A stretch of 62,420 bases of DNA from a virus: IMG/VR virus record IMGVR_UViG_3300033997_000134, positions 1 through 62,420 of that record, one strand, 5' to 3'. Below, one piece after another: positions 46,178 through 54,479 of this stretch. Below the pieces are notes generated by a model. The model ran no database searches. It was not told the origin of the DNA and saw only the letters and a list, made by a program, of their open reading frames with translations. A program made the position numbers and the translations under genes. Position 1 is the first letter of the stretch. The number at the start of each line of letters is the position of its first letter.

Positions 46178-48445
46178 CTAGAAGTTGTCCCCCAGCTCCG
46201 GTGTCTCGATGCCGTCCATTCCTTGCTCTGGCTGCTGTGGCACTGGTGGGAAGGCTGGCGATGTGTTCTCCCGCACCTCTGGCATGCCTTCTGCCGCACC
46301 AGCTGGCGCGATGGGGGCGGGCATGGGCGGCACTTGGCCCGCAGTGGGGAAGTTCGGGTCAGCACCGCCTGGTGTTGGCTTTTGGTAGCCAGCGGATTGC
46401 ATGATGGCATCGGCCACGGGCGCGATTTGTGGCATCTGGGCCACCTGCACACCGGCTTGCATGGCACTGAATGCCGCCTGCACGCCGGTCTGCACGGCCT
46501 CCTGCAGCAGTTTCTTGATCTTGGCTTCGCTCTCAGCTTCCTTGATGGACAGCTCGCGCTCCTTGAGGTCGTACATCAGCTCTTGCTTGACCTGCTCGCG
46601 CATTGCCTCGGGGTCTGCTTGGCTGCGCGCCTCGCGCAAAGCCTCCACCACTTGCTTCTTGCGGGGCACGTCCATCAGATCCACCATGAAAGGCACCATC
46701 ACGCGCTGCTCCTCGGGCGGCAGGCTCTTGGTGGTTTCGGTCATGGCGTTGAGCTGCTGGGCACGGAAGCCTGGGCTGCTTGGCACATCCTCCAGGGCCA
46801 CCATGAGCTTGGTACGTGAAATATCGTTGCTCAGATAGGCAAGGCCTGTGGCTGGGTCAATCTCCGGCTTGTTGAGCACCACGGTGCGCGCTGGGTTGAT
46901 GGTGTCACCCTCAATCACCACCGCAGTTTCTTCCTTGCCAATGTCCTCGATGATCAGTGCCATCAGCATTTCACCCACCTGCTGGCGCGCCTCCTTGAAC
47001 ATATCCATGGGGCTGGCCAGCGCGGTCGTGGACTGCTCCAGCTGTGTCTGCTCCTGCAGGCCACTGGTGGCGGTGCCCTGCTGTCCTCGCAGGCTGGGGG
47101 TGACAGGGCTCACGCGCTCGATAGCGGCGCGGCTGTCTTGCATCAGCTGGAAGTGCTGGGCGTTGAGCTGGAAGTCGCGCTTGACCTCAAAGCGCGCACC
47201 AGGCTGTGACATGACGGCGGGGTTGAGCACAATGTCCGCATCGGGCCGTGCAATCTGGCGGCGGAATTGCTCGTCCTCCATGGCCACGGCACCCTTGGTG
47301 CGCTCTGTACGGGCAGCACCCAGCCCCCAGCGCAGCTTGGCCAGCGTGCTGTTGAGGCTGTCTTGCGGGAAAAGCATGTCGCGCACCATGCCATACGGCA
47401 CTCCGGTGGTGTCCTCGCGGTAGCACCACACGGGCACATACGGGAAGTGCTTGAAGGGGTATGGGCTGGCGCTGTCGTCCAGCTGGTGCGGCCCCATCCA
47501 GTACGCGCGCCGGATGCGTGCCACGGTGGCGCGCTCCAGCTTGCCAATGCCCGACTGCACTGCAGCCACATGGGCAGCATTGTTGGGGTCAAACTCCACC
47601 ACCCGGCCTGTCTTGCGCACCTTGAGCACCAGCACCTGCACCCAGCGGCGATACCAGACTTCGGAGATGCAGACCTGACGGTTTTCGTCGTTGTACCAGG
47701 CATCCTCCTGCACCGTCCAGGCGCGCTCATGGCCCGCGGCTGCGTACAGGCCTGTGCTGGTGCCGCCTTCATTCTCCTCCGCGGCGAAGTCTGCAACCCA
47801 ACCTGTGTGCATGCGCATGATCAGCTCGGCATGCTGCGGGAAGGTTTTTGCGCCTTGGTCACGATCCACCCAGCGGCGGCGCACCAGCCAGCGCGCATCC
47901 TTCAAGTCTGGCTCCTGTGCCTTCATGTCCCACCAGATTTCATTGCGTGACACATAACGGCAGCGGTAGGGATACTCAAAGGGATCAGAGGGGCGCGACA
48001 CTTCCACCCAGCCCAGCCCCACACTGATGGCGGGCCGAAAAGCCTCGCTCAAGGCGCGGTCAGCCTTGGAATGGCGCTCTGCCTGGTTGAGCCGGTAATT
48101 GAGGGCATCGGCCACGTCCTGGCCGTCTGGGTTGCCATCGGGCGTCACACGCCAGTCGGTGCGCGTCTTGGCCTCATAGCCACACACAGCGGCGATGGCT
48201 GGGCCGATGATGTTCTCTTTGGCCGGTGGAATGCCCAGCTTTTGCTGGCGGCGCAGCAGATCGCTGTCCAGCTGGTTGCCGTCTGCATAGTCGGCTTCCT
48301 TGTCGGCCTGGGCGCGCCACGGCACTTGGTTATGCGCCTCCCGGACGATGGACTGCCATTCAGTCAGGCTCAGTGGTTCATCGCCCATGGGGGTTTGCTG
48401 CGCGTTGCCACCGCGCTCCTGGTATGGCTGGCTTTGCATCAGCAT
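46178..48445 (-). CDS. portal protein (P22 gp1-like)
   Basis: 755 residues. N-terminal ADKEADYADGNQLDSDLLRR then GIPPAKENIIGPAIAAVCGY matches P22-type portals; WWDMKAQEPDLKDARWLVRR and HFPYVPVWCYREDTTGVPYG are further typical blocks. The C-terminal 130 residues are Gln/Pro/Met-rich with a barrel-like helix. Its ATG follows the terminase stop directly. It forms the dodecameric DNA channel at the head vertex. Confidence 0.9.
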   Translation of the reverse strand: MLMQSQPYQERGGNAQQTPMGDEPLSLTEWQSIVREAHNQVPWRAQADKEADYADGNQLDSDLLRRQQKLGIPPAKENIIGPAIAAVCGYEAKTRTDWRVTPDGNPDGQDVADALNYRLNQAERHSKADRALSEAFRPAISVGLGWVEVSRPSDPFEYPYRCRYVSRNEIWWDMKAQEPDLKDARWLVRRRWVDRDQGAKTFPQHAELIMRMHTGWVADFAAEENEGGTSTGLYAAAGHERAWTVQEDAWYNDENRQVCISEVWYRRWVQVLVLKVRKTGRVVEFDPNNAAHVAAVQSGIGKLERATVARIRRAYWMGPHQLDDSASPYPFKHFPYVPVWCYREDTTGVPYGMVRDMLFPQDSLNSTLAKLRWGLGAARTERTKGAVAMEDEQFRRQIARPDADIVLNPAVMSQPGARFEVKRDFQLNAQHFQLMQDSRAAIERVSPVTPSLRGQQGTATSGLQEQTQLEQSTTALASPMDMFKEARQQVGEMLMALIIEDIGKEETAVVIEGDTINPARTVVLNKPEIDPATGLAYLSNDISRTKLMVALEDVPSSPGFRAQQLNAMTETTKSLPPEEQRVMVPFMVDLMDVPRKKQVVEALREARSQADPEAMREQVKQELMYDLKERELSIKEAESEAKIKKLLQEAVQTGVQAAFSAMQAGVQVAQMPQIAPVADAIMQSAGYQKPTPGGADPNFPTAGQVPPMPAPIAPAGAAEGMPEVRENTSPAFPPVPQQPEQGMDGIETPELGDNF

Positions 48446-50056
48446 TTAGGTTCTCCAATCTGGATCGTCTGGTTCTTTGTAGCCATGGCTGTCGCTGCCA
48501 TAGCCGGTATCGGTGGGCTGAAATAGCCCGGTTTCCTTGGCTTGTGCCCACTGGCGCAAGGCGTCGGCACCTTCGGTGCAGCCGTTGGACTTGTCGGGCT
48601 CGTTGTCCAAGAACTTTTGCAATGCGGTGCTGTACTTCTTCTTGTAGCCACGCAGCCTGTCCAGACCAAAGGCGCAGGCCTCACGGTCAAACCATGCTCC
48701 GCGCAGGTGCTTGCGCAGCTGCTGGATTCCGGTATTCAGGTCGGTGATGCGCGGCACTATCGTGAAGTTCTGGCCGGGCATCAGCTCCTGCAGCATCTCC
48801 CGTGTGGTCTTGTTGAAGTCCGACAGGCGCCGGTGGTCGGCGTCGTGGGGCAGGAAGTGGCCGCCGAACACATGCCCGGTGCCCTGCAGGTGGCGCACGT
48901 AGTGGCGCAAGTCCTGCTCGTGTTCTTCGTAGTAGCCGATAAAGCGCGCCTCGCCGCGCAGCTCCTGCATGAACCAGATAGCCACACCATCGCTGGCACC
49001 TATGTCCCAGAAGGTATAGACCGGCAGATCTAGCACCGGCACCGAAGTAATGCCGCCGCGCTTGGTGAGGTCGGTCAGTGCTTTGGTGAGGTAGTGGCCC
49101 TTCTTGGACTGCTGGAACGCTTCCTCGGGGGTGCTGGGGTACTCCTGCCACATGCGCTCTGGCTCGCCGGGGAAGTCCGCCTCTTGGGTGGCCACGTACC
49201 AGGCGCGCTGGTCGGGGTCAAGCTCGCAGCCCGCATCCACTTCCACCGCGTCGAAGTATTCGTGCTGCTCGCGCGATATATCCACCAGCCCGGCATCCAT
49301 GCGGTAGTTGGGCTCCTGCCACCACGCATAGAAGTGAAAGCGATAGTCGCGCGGCGTCAGCTTCTTGTGGTCATAAAACTGCGCCTGGGCGCGCTTGGAC
49401 AGTGCATAGAACTCGCCTTGTGGCCCTTCTGCCGTGCTCTCTATCACCAAAATGCCGGTTTTGGGCACTGCGGGAATGGAGCCGGTCATCACCTCCTTGG
49501 CCTTCTTGGGCGATTCGGCGCAAATCTTGCCGAACTCCGAGATGTGCAGGCGGTGGATGGTGCCCGAGCGCATCGAGGTGGACACGCGGATGGAGCTGTT
49601 GTTGTGCGCAAAAAGCAGCTCGGTGGCGCTGTCCTTGGCCAGCGGGAAGCGCTCACGGATCTCTGGCGGCAGGTTCTTGTAGGCGAACTGCACCTTGTCT
49701 CGGAAGATGGCACCCGCCGCGTCCAGGTTCTGCGCAATGATGCCGCAGCGCTGGTCAGGATTGAAAAGGGCGTGATCCAGCCACAGGATGGCAATCAGCG
49801 TGGTAAAGCCCAGCTGGCGCGCCTTGAGGATGATGTTGCGATGCCACAAGCGCAGCAAAAAGCGCTTTTGCGCCTTATTGGGCTTGAAGGGCATCACGAA
49901 CACGTCCGATTCATCGTCGCCGTCATCGCCCTTGACCATGATCTTGTAAAGGCACCCACTGAAAAGCCGCCACTCTGGATTGCGCAGGCATGCTTCCAGC
50001 TCTGCCGCATTGCTGGGCAGGCGGTTCAGAGGGGTGTTGATCACGCGCGCGGCCAC
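48446..50056 (-). CDS. terminase large subunit
   Basis: 536 residues. The ATPase domain begins with KPNKAQKRFLLRLWHRNIIL and ILKARQLGFTT, the deviant Walker A of this terminase branch, and has IIAQNLDAAGAIFRDK and GILVIESTAEG (Walker B). The nuclease domain includes VYTFWDIGASDGVAIWFMQE and FLPHDADHRRLS. It packages DNA through the portal, which it precedes directly. Starts 2 nt after the small-subunit stop. Confidence 0.92.
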   Translation of the reverse strand: MAARVINTPLNRLPSNAAELEACLRNPEWRLFSGCLYKIMVKGDDGDDESDVFVMPFKPNKAQKRFLLRLWHRNIILKARQLGFTTLIAILWLDHALFNPDQRCGIIAQNLDAAGAIFRDKVQFAYKNLPPEIRERFPLAKDSATELLFAHNNSSIRVSTSMRSGTIHRLHISEFGKICAESPKKAKEVMTGSIPAVPKTGILVIESTAEGPQGEFYALSKRAQAQFYDHKKLTPRDYRFHFYAWWQEPNYRMDAGLVDISREQHEYFDAVEVDAGCELDPDQRAWYVATQEADFPGEPERMWQEYPSTPEEAFQQSKKGHYLTKALTDLTKRGGITSVPVLDLPVYTFWDIGASDGVAIWFMQELRGEARFIGYYEEHEQDLRHYVRHLQGTGHVFGGHFLPHDADHRRLSDFNKTTREMLQELMPGQNFTIVPRITDLNTGIQQLRKHLRGAWFDREACAFGLDRLRGYKKKYSTALQKFLDNEPDKSNGCTEGADALRQWAQAKETGLFQPTDTGYGSDSHGYKEPDDPDWRT

Positions 50057-50057
50057 A

Positions 50058-50996
50058 TCAGTCCTCGTCGCCGTCTGCGTCCGCGTCTGCCTGCACTGAT
50101 CCCATAGGGGCGCGCGCTGGTGGTGCTTCTGGATCTACTGCCACTGGAGTGAAGCCATTGCCGCCTTCTTGTGAGAGGCGGTGCAGCAGGCTGGCCAGTC
50201 CATCCACCTTTTGCTCGTTGTCTTTCTCATACAGGCCTAGGTGCTTAAAGAGCTTTTCTGCGAAGGTGGCCTTGTCGTGCATCTGGATCTCAATGCCGAA
50301 CTTGCCTTCTTTGGCGCCTGCATACAGGGCCAGTGCCTTGTCGCTGAAATAGCGGGTGTCCTTGAGCACGATGCGGGAGTAGCCAGCGCCTGCGCACTCG
50401 GGGCATTCGTTCAAGGGTGGCTTGCGGGCATCAAAGCCGATACCGCCTTGCTCCTCGAATTCCTCCATGGGCTTGCCTTCTTCGCTCCACTTCTCGCGGT
50501 CGCTGTTCATCTCGCCCAGGGTGCGCTGGTACTTGTGCCCTTCTCCGTAGCAGTGGCGGCAGCAGCCCACGCGCAGCTCCACCAGCTCGCGGGGGTCGGC
50601 AGTGACGATGTTCCAGGCCTCCGTCAGCACACGGTCTGCCTCGATCTTGGTGCGCTGCTGCTGCTCGGCACGTGCATTGGCTATCGCAGCCTGAATGTGA
50701 GGTTTTGACAGGTTCTCGCTGGCAATCTGCCGGGCAGATTTCGCGCTGTACCCAGCCCGAATGACGGCCTGCGTGGCATTCAAGTCCACCATGTACTCGT
50801 CCACAAACCGCGATTCTTTAGGCGTTAAAGCCTTGTGTAGCAAGCGCTCGTAGCTATCTTTTTTTTCTTCTGTTGCTTTGGTCTTGCTGGGTGCGCGCTT
50901 GCGGGCAGGCGCAGCTTTGCCTGCAGCACGCGCTTTGTCGGCTGCAGGGCGCTTTGTCGGTTCTGTCTTGGTGCGTTTCGGGGGTCGTGTCGCCAT
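50058..50996 (-). CDS. terminase small subunit
   Basis: 312 residues from ATG 50996. Lys/Ala-rich N-terminus, then the Terminase_2 block LTPKESRFVDEYMVDLNATQ and AVIRAGYSAKSARQIASENL. The middle holds a DnaJ-like four-Cys zinc motif (CCRHCYGEGH ... CPECAGAG). The segment EEKKDSYERLLHKALT is encoded by DNA resembling the intergenic repeat at 5157, so that repeat may have been captured in frame. A late motif begins 51 nt upstream. It recognises the packaging site. Confidence 0.88.
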   Translation of the reverse strand: MATRPPKRTKTEPTKRPAADKARAAGKAAPARKRAPSKTKATEEKKDSYERLLHKALTPKESRFVDEYMVDLNATQAVIRAGYSAKSARQIASENLSKPHIQAAIANARAEQQQRTKIEADRVLTEAWNIVTADPRELVELRVGCCRHCYGEGHKYQRTLGEMNSDREKWSEEGKPMEEFEEQGGIGFDARKPPLNECPECAGAGYSRIVLKDTRYFSDKALALYAGAKEGKFGIEIQMHDKATFAEKLFKHLGLYEKDNEQKVDGLASLLHRLSQEGGNGFTPVAVDPEAPPARAPMGSVQADADADGDED

Positions 50997-51027
50997 GCAT
51001 GGCAGTCTGTCCAGCAGTACCAAAAGC

Positions 51028-51047
51028 GCCTAAACCTAGCGGGGGTG
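51028..51047 (-). promoter_or_regulatory. late intergenic motif, copy 7
   Basis: Minus-strand CACCCCCGCTAGGTTTAGGC, one mismatch. It lies between the terminator 51,051-51,076 and the terminase gene and begins 51 nt before that start. First copy encountered on the late strand, at the early/late border. Confidence 0.65.
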
Positions 51048-51050
51048 GCG

Positions 51051-51076
51051 TAAAAAACCCGCCTCTGGGGCGGGTG
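51051..51076 (-). terminator. intrinsic terminator at early/late border
   Basis: Minus strand ACCCGCC...GGCGGGT followed by TTTTTTAC. It ends the early minus-strand operon just before the first late motif. Confidence 0.75.
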
Positions 51077-51101
51077 GTGCATGGTGGTCAGCAGGCGGCT
51101 T

Positions 51102-51647
51102 TTACGTGATCAGCTGGGGCTGAACGGAGGCAGCTGGCTTTTGGCGCATCTCCAGCTTGAGCTTGAGGTTTTCACGCTCCAAGCGCTCCATGCGCTCCAT
51201 GAGCCAGCGCTGGGTGGACAGCGCAGCAGACTCCAGCGCTGAACCCTGCAGCAGCAGGCCCAGGTCGCGCGCCTCTTTAGGGGTGAGGGTCAGCACATCA
51301 TCACCCAGCTCGATCTTGAACTCCCCACTGGGCAGCGGGGAACCAGACACGATGCGGTTCTCTCGGTATTCCTTGATGGGTTTGTAAGACTGAGGCTCAC
51401 GCGACAGCAGGCCCAGCTTGCGCAGGTGCTTGATGGCTTCATCCACGGCCAGCAGCTTGAGTCCGGTCTGCTCGGCAATGAGATCGCGGGTGGGTGCTAT
51501 GTCAGCGTCGGTCAGTGTCTTGCATACCGACAGCACCCTCATGATGTTGGTGCCGTCCTCGATGGCGTCATCCTTGGCCACAGTGGTTCCAAGGCGGTGG
51601 ATAGTCTTACTCGGCGTGCGAGTTTTTACAGTCTTTGTCTCGGTCAT
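51102..51647 (-). CDS. winged-helix-like regulator (181 aa), candidate late activator
   Basis: 181 residues. The middle, IMRVLSVCKTLTDADIAPTR then DLIAEQTGLKLLAVDEAIKH followed by LRKLGLLSREPQSYK, reads as a winged HTH, and the C-terminal third is a coiled coil (WLMERMERLERENLKLKLEM). Last gene before the early/late border and the first late motif, a position typical of late regulators. DNA-binding is likely; the late-activator role is inferred. Confidence 0.6.
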   Translation of the reverse strand: MTETKTVKTRTPSKTIHRLGTTVAKDDAIEDGTNIMRVLSVCKTLTDADIAPTRDLIAEQTGLKLLAVDEAIKHLRKLGLLSREPQSYKPIKEYRENRIVSGSPLPSGEFKIELGDDVLTLTPKEARDLGLLLQGSALESAALSTQRWLMERMERLERENLKLKLEMRQKPAASVQPQLIT

Positions 51648-51707
51648 GGCGTTCGGGTAGGTAATCTTGGATTGCTCAGGTCAAAGACCACTCCCTACAG
51701 CCCGCCG

Positions 51708-51941
51708 TCAGCCCTTCTCGTTGTCGGTGGGCTTTTCTTTGGCCAGCTTCTTTTTGAAGGCGGCATCAATCACCGGCTCCAGCCACTTGACCCCGCCAAG
51801 CGTCTTAAAAGCCGCTCTGCGCTGCTCGTTCAGGCGCAAAGTGACAACTTCTTTTTTCTCGGTGGCTGGCAGTTTCTTGCGGCCCTGCCCACGCTGCCCT
51901 GGCGGCAGTGGGGTGGGCTTTGGTGCTTGCGTGTCGGTCAT
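51708..51941 (-). CDS. small basic protein (77 aa)
   Basis: 77 residues from ATG 51941. Pro/Lys-rich N-terminus (PLPPGQRGQGRKKLPAT), then VTLRLNEQRRAAFKTLGGVK and WLEPVIDAAFKKKLA, a ribbon-helix-helix-like or CopG-like layout (beta strand VVTLRLNE followed by helices). It could be a small DNA-binding protein. Confidence 0.55.
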   Translation of the reverse strand: MTDTQAPKPTPLPPGQRGQGRKKLPATEKKEVVTLRLNEQRRAAFKTLGGVKWLEPVIDAAFKKKLAKEKPTDNEKG

Positions 51942-51962
51942 CTGATAATTGTGACACAGCAA

Positions 51963-52265
51963 TCATCCACATTCGTGACTGCCAGCGCCACCGCGCACTT
52001 GATCCTGCTGGCGCTCGATGCGCTTTTCTGCCGCCTGCAGCTGCTGCGCCAGCAGATCCAAGGACGCATGATTGATCGTGCGGTCTTTTTGCAGATCTGC
52101 CACTCGGACGCACAACCAGCTGAGTGCTGCCTCGATGGGTTTCAGGTGTGACTCATGGATACTGCCCCACGCGCGCATGCTGTCCAGCTTGTCTTTTGCA
52201 CCCTCTACGAATCTCACATCAGCTGGGCCGAGGTGTTCTTTCACGGGCGAGTAATCGAAGGCCAT
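51963..52265 (-). CDS. hypothetical protein (100 aa)
   Basis: 100 residues; two adjacent ATG codons (52268, 52265) follow AAGGAAC, and the second gives the better spacing. Helical (AKDKLDSMRAWGSIHESHLK, LLAQQLQAAEKRIERQQDQV). It resembles small phage proteins of this size such as Acb4-like or host-modulating ones, but no specific family. The upstream stop overlaps its start. Confidence 0.5.
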   Translation of the reverse strand: MAFDYSPVKEHLGPADVRFVEGAKDKLDSMRAWGSIHESHLKPIEAALSWLCVRVADLQKDRTINHASLDLLAQQLQAAEKRIERQQDQVRGGAGSHECG

Positions 52266-52486
52266 CATTGTTCCTTGGTGGTGCCACGGAATGCACCGGG
52301 GCGAATGTTGTGGGCGGGGCTTCCCCGGCGTGTTTGCGGCAGCGCATCCATGTCGGCGCTGTGGTGGTGAAAACCCAGCGGCAGGAAGCATGGCGCGTCC
52401 AGAATGTCCAGCCCGGTGTTCTCATCCTGGTACTCCTCGCGCATGTCCGTGTAGATCCATGCGCCGGTGTGCGTGTAGTCCCTCAT
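52265..52486 (-). CDS. hypothetical protein (73 aa)
   Basis: 73 residues (MRDYTHTGAWIYTDMREEYQ ...). His- and Asp-rich, no motif recognised. Overlaps at both ends (ATGA with the upstream gene) support it as part of a translationally coupled series. Confidence 0.5.
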   Translation of the reverse strand: MRDYTHTGAWIYTDMREEYQDENTGLDILDAPCFLPLGFHHHSADMDALPQTRRGSPAHNIRPGAFRGTTKEQ

Positions 52487-52731
52487 ACCTTGATTCTTTG
52501 CTGCCAGCGCTGCAGGCGCTCTATGGATGCGGTTTGCACGGGGGTGCAGGTGATGCCCTGCTGGTTGCACCACTGCACTATGTCGGCGCGCTCTTTGAGG
52601 TCGTCCTGGCGGGCCTGCATATCAAGCACCTTCTCCATGCCCTGGCGCACGGGCTCTGTCATCCAGCGCAGGGCGCAGTGCCCGTTATCGCGCAGCAGCT
52701 TGCGGGCGGCTTGGTATTGGATGCGTTTCAT
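52483..52731 (-). CDS. hypothetical protein (82 aa)
   Basis: 82 residues from ATG 52731. Helical and basic (KRIQYQAARKLLRDNGHCAL, RWMTEPVRQGMEKVLDMQAR). Starts 2 nt after the upstream stop. No family recognised. Confidence 0.5.
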   Translation of the reverse strand: MKRIQYQAARKLLRDNGHCALRWMTEPVRQGMEKVLDMQARQDDLKERADIVQWCNQQGITCTPVQTASIERLQRWQQRIKV

Positions 52732-52733
52732 GG

Positions 52734-52985
52734 TCAGTCCTCCTGTCCCAGCATGGAAGGTTTGAAGTCGGGTTTGTGCGCATAGCTCAGTGCGCCGGGG
52801 TGCCAGCCAATGCTCGGGCTGGTACTCATGCTGTGGCACTCACGGACTTCGCCGCAATCCAGCATGATCAGTGCATAGCGGCCCCATTGGTTTGCCACAT
52901 GGCACATGCACGTGCCATTGAAGTAGTGGCTGCCGCCAGCGTCCATGTGCACGCGCTGGCCGGGTTCTGGCAGTAGCAGGCTCAT
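52734..52985 (-). CDS. hypothetical protein (83 aa)
   Basis: 83 residues: EPGQRVHMDAGGSHYFNGTC then MCHVANQWGRYALIMLDCGE. Cys/His-rich, perhaps metal-binding. ATGA overlap with the 166-residue gene upstream. Confidence 0.5.
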   Translation of the reverse strand: MSLLLPEPGQRVHMDAGGSHYFNGTCMCHVANQWGRYALIMLDCGEVRECHSMSTSPSIGWHPGALSYAHKPDFKPSMLGQED

Positions 52986-53482
52986 GCGGTCACCTCGGCT
53001 GCTGGGTTGGCCAGCATGGCAGCGCGCACCTTGTCCACCAGTACATGGGTGTCCATGTCGGCGTTATCGAGGAATTTCCAGTAACGGCCCTCGCACATGG
53101 CATAGATCGTCGTGATGTTTCCGCTATAGAACTCCGTCATGCGAAAGCTCTCCACACCCATCAGATTGTGGAACTTCATGGGCGGCAGCACGAAAAACGC
53201 TTCGTCATATTCCGCTTCGGTGATTTCCTCAGGCTCGGTGCGCAGGGCTTCGTCGTGCAGCTTGTCGAAGTCGCACATGCGCATCATCTGCACGCTGCTC
53301 TTGTAGTCCTGCTGCAGCTCGGCGCAGGTCTTGTGCGAGTACATGCCGCGCATCACGCCCTCTGCATCCCTGAAAGCTGCATCCAGCAGCTGGGGTCGGG
53401 GCCATTCGGTGCTTGGCAGCGCCACATATACCAGGCGCTGGTTCGTGTTTTGGTCTTGCTGGGTGGCGTGTGGGGTTTGCAT
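52982..53482 (-). CDS. hypothetical early protein (166 aa)
   Basis: 166 residues with an AAAGGAG ribosome-binding site. Contains DAEGVMRGMYSHKTCAELQQ and ITEAEYDEAFFVLPPMKFHN, a pattern seen in phage proteins of unknown role. It is the first gene behind a sigma70 promoter (53,515-53,544), so it heads the delayed-early block 53,482 to 51,102. Confidence 0.6.
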   Translation of the reverse strand: MQTPHATQQDQNTNQRLVYVALPSTEWPRPQLLDAAFRDAEGVMRGMYSHKTCAELQQDYKSSVQMMRMCDFDKLHDEALRTEPEEITEAEYDEAFFVLPPMKFHNLMGVESFRMTEFYSGNITTIYAMCEGRYWKFLDNADMDTHVLVDKVRAAMLANPAAEVTA

Positions 53483-53490
53483 GGCTGAAT

Positions 53491-53562
53491 CTCCTTTGCG
53501 GTTTGTTCGCTTGAATTATGTATTACTTAATTCAATCCATGCAAGTGTTTTTTGTATTACTT
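53491..53562 (-). promoter_or_regulatory. sigma70 promoter with direct-repeat operator
   Basis: Minus-strand TTGCAT (-35, 53,544-53,539) and CATAAT (-10, 53,520-53,515) are 18 bp apart. AAGTAATACA occurs twice in direct orientation, 34 bp apart (53,562-53,553 and 53,528-53,519), one copy overlapping the -10. AAAGGAG (53,498-53,491) is the ribosome-binding site. A+T-rich compared with surroundings. The repeats are good candidates for a regulator-binding site. Confidence 0.7.
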
Positions 53563-53565
53563 TTT

Positions 53566-54237
53566 TTAATCCTCTATCCACACCGGGCAGCCCTTGGGCC
53601 ACTTGCCAGCGTCCGTGATGATCTTGCGGGTCTTGGCAGCCATGGCCCGGCCCAGCTCCACGTGCGCCTCGCGGCCACCGTCGATCAGTGCGTACTGGTC
53701 AAACGCTGTGTGGCACCCACTCTTGCCCATGTCGTCCACGCACAGCGGCATGGCGCGGCGGTCGTCCAGCTTGAGGCCTTTGCCCTTGCCATCGTTCTCA
53801 TGGGCATGGTTGCTGCGCCCTTGGCGGCCACACCACATGCACGGCAGGCTGGCCACCAAGCGGCGGTATCCTTCGTGGTGCACGGCGTTCTCCTTCTCGA
53901 TGGGCGCGCAGCTGGGCTCGTCCTGGCTGACAAGTGCTGCCAGGCCTACGCGGGTGATCAGGGCGCGGGTTTCCCGGGCGCTGGCCATCTGGCGTGCGGC
54001 GCGGGCCGCATGCCGGTCTGCTGTCTGCTCCACAAAGCGCTCGTCACCGTCGATGATGTGGGCGCTCTCTGGCTCTGGCTTGCGTGAAAAGCCCTTTGCA
54101 GGCTTGGTGCTGGCTTTGCGCGCCTTGCGGGCCTTCTCGCACCGGCTGGAGCACACCGACTGCAGGGGGGCGCAAGGGGTGAAGGTTTCCCCGCACTCCT
54201 TGCATTTCTTGGGCTTGAGCTTGGTGGTCAGAACCAT
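53566..54237 (-). CDS. NinG-like / HNH-type recombination nuclease
   Basis: 223 residues from ATG 54237. N-terminal zinc ribbon CKECGETFTPCAPLQSVCSS is NinG-like. The C-terminal part RRLVASLPCMWCGRQGRSNH then AHENDGKGKG, MPLCVDDMGKSGCHTAFD is an HNH/DUF968-type metal-binding nuclease. NinG (Rap) and related proteins resolve recombination intermediates in lambdoid nin regions. The fusion of the two halves is unusual in my experience. It is the last gene before the promoter at 53,544. Confidence 0.65.
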   Translation of the reverse strand: MVLTTKLKPKKCKECGETFTPCAPLQSVCSSRCEKARKARKASTKPAKGFSRKPEPESAHIIDGDERFVEQTADRHAARAARQMASARETRALITRVGLAALVSQDEPSCAPIEKENAVHHEGYRRLVASLPCMWCGRQGRSNHAHENDGKGKGLKLDDRRAMPLCVDDMGKSGCHTAFDQYALIDGGREAHVELGRAMAAKTRKIITDAGKWPKGCPVWIED

Positions 54238-54479
54238 GGGCGCACCTCCAGCGTTCGCACGGGCACCAGAAAGCCGAAGTTGTCCACGACACACAGCACC
54301 ACCGGGCCCACCGGCTGCTGTCGGCAGTACCGATCCTCTTTGCTCTCCCAGTAGCGGTAGCGGCCAAGGCTGTCCGGGCCAGTGATGTTCTGGTTCGTGT
54401 ACGTGGCCATGATGTTGGCCATCGGGCGCTTTGGGGGTGGCTTGGGCAGGCCACGCTGGGGAATGCGCTGCTCTGTCAT
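54228..54479 (-). CDS. hypothetical protein (83 aa)
   Basis: 83 residues from ATG 54479. TYTNQNITGPDSLGRYRYWE then SKEDRYCRQQPVGPVVLCVV is a compact beta-pattern. Overlaps both neighbours by 4-10 nt in the recombination block. Confidence 0.5.
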   Translation of the reverse strand: MTEQRIPQRGLPKPPPKRPMANIMATYTNQNITGPDSLGRYRYWESKEDRYCRQQPVGPVVLCVVDNFGFLVPVRTLEVRPWF

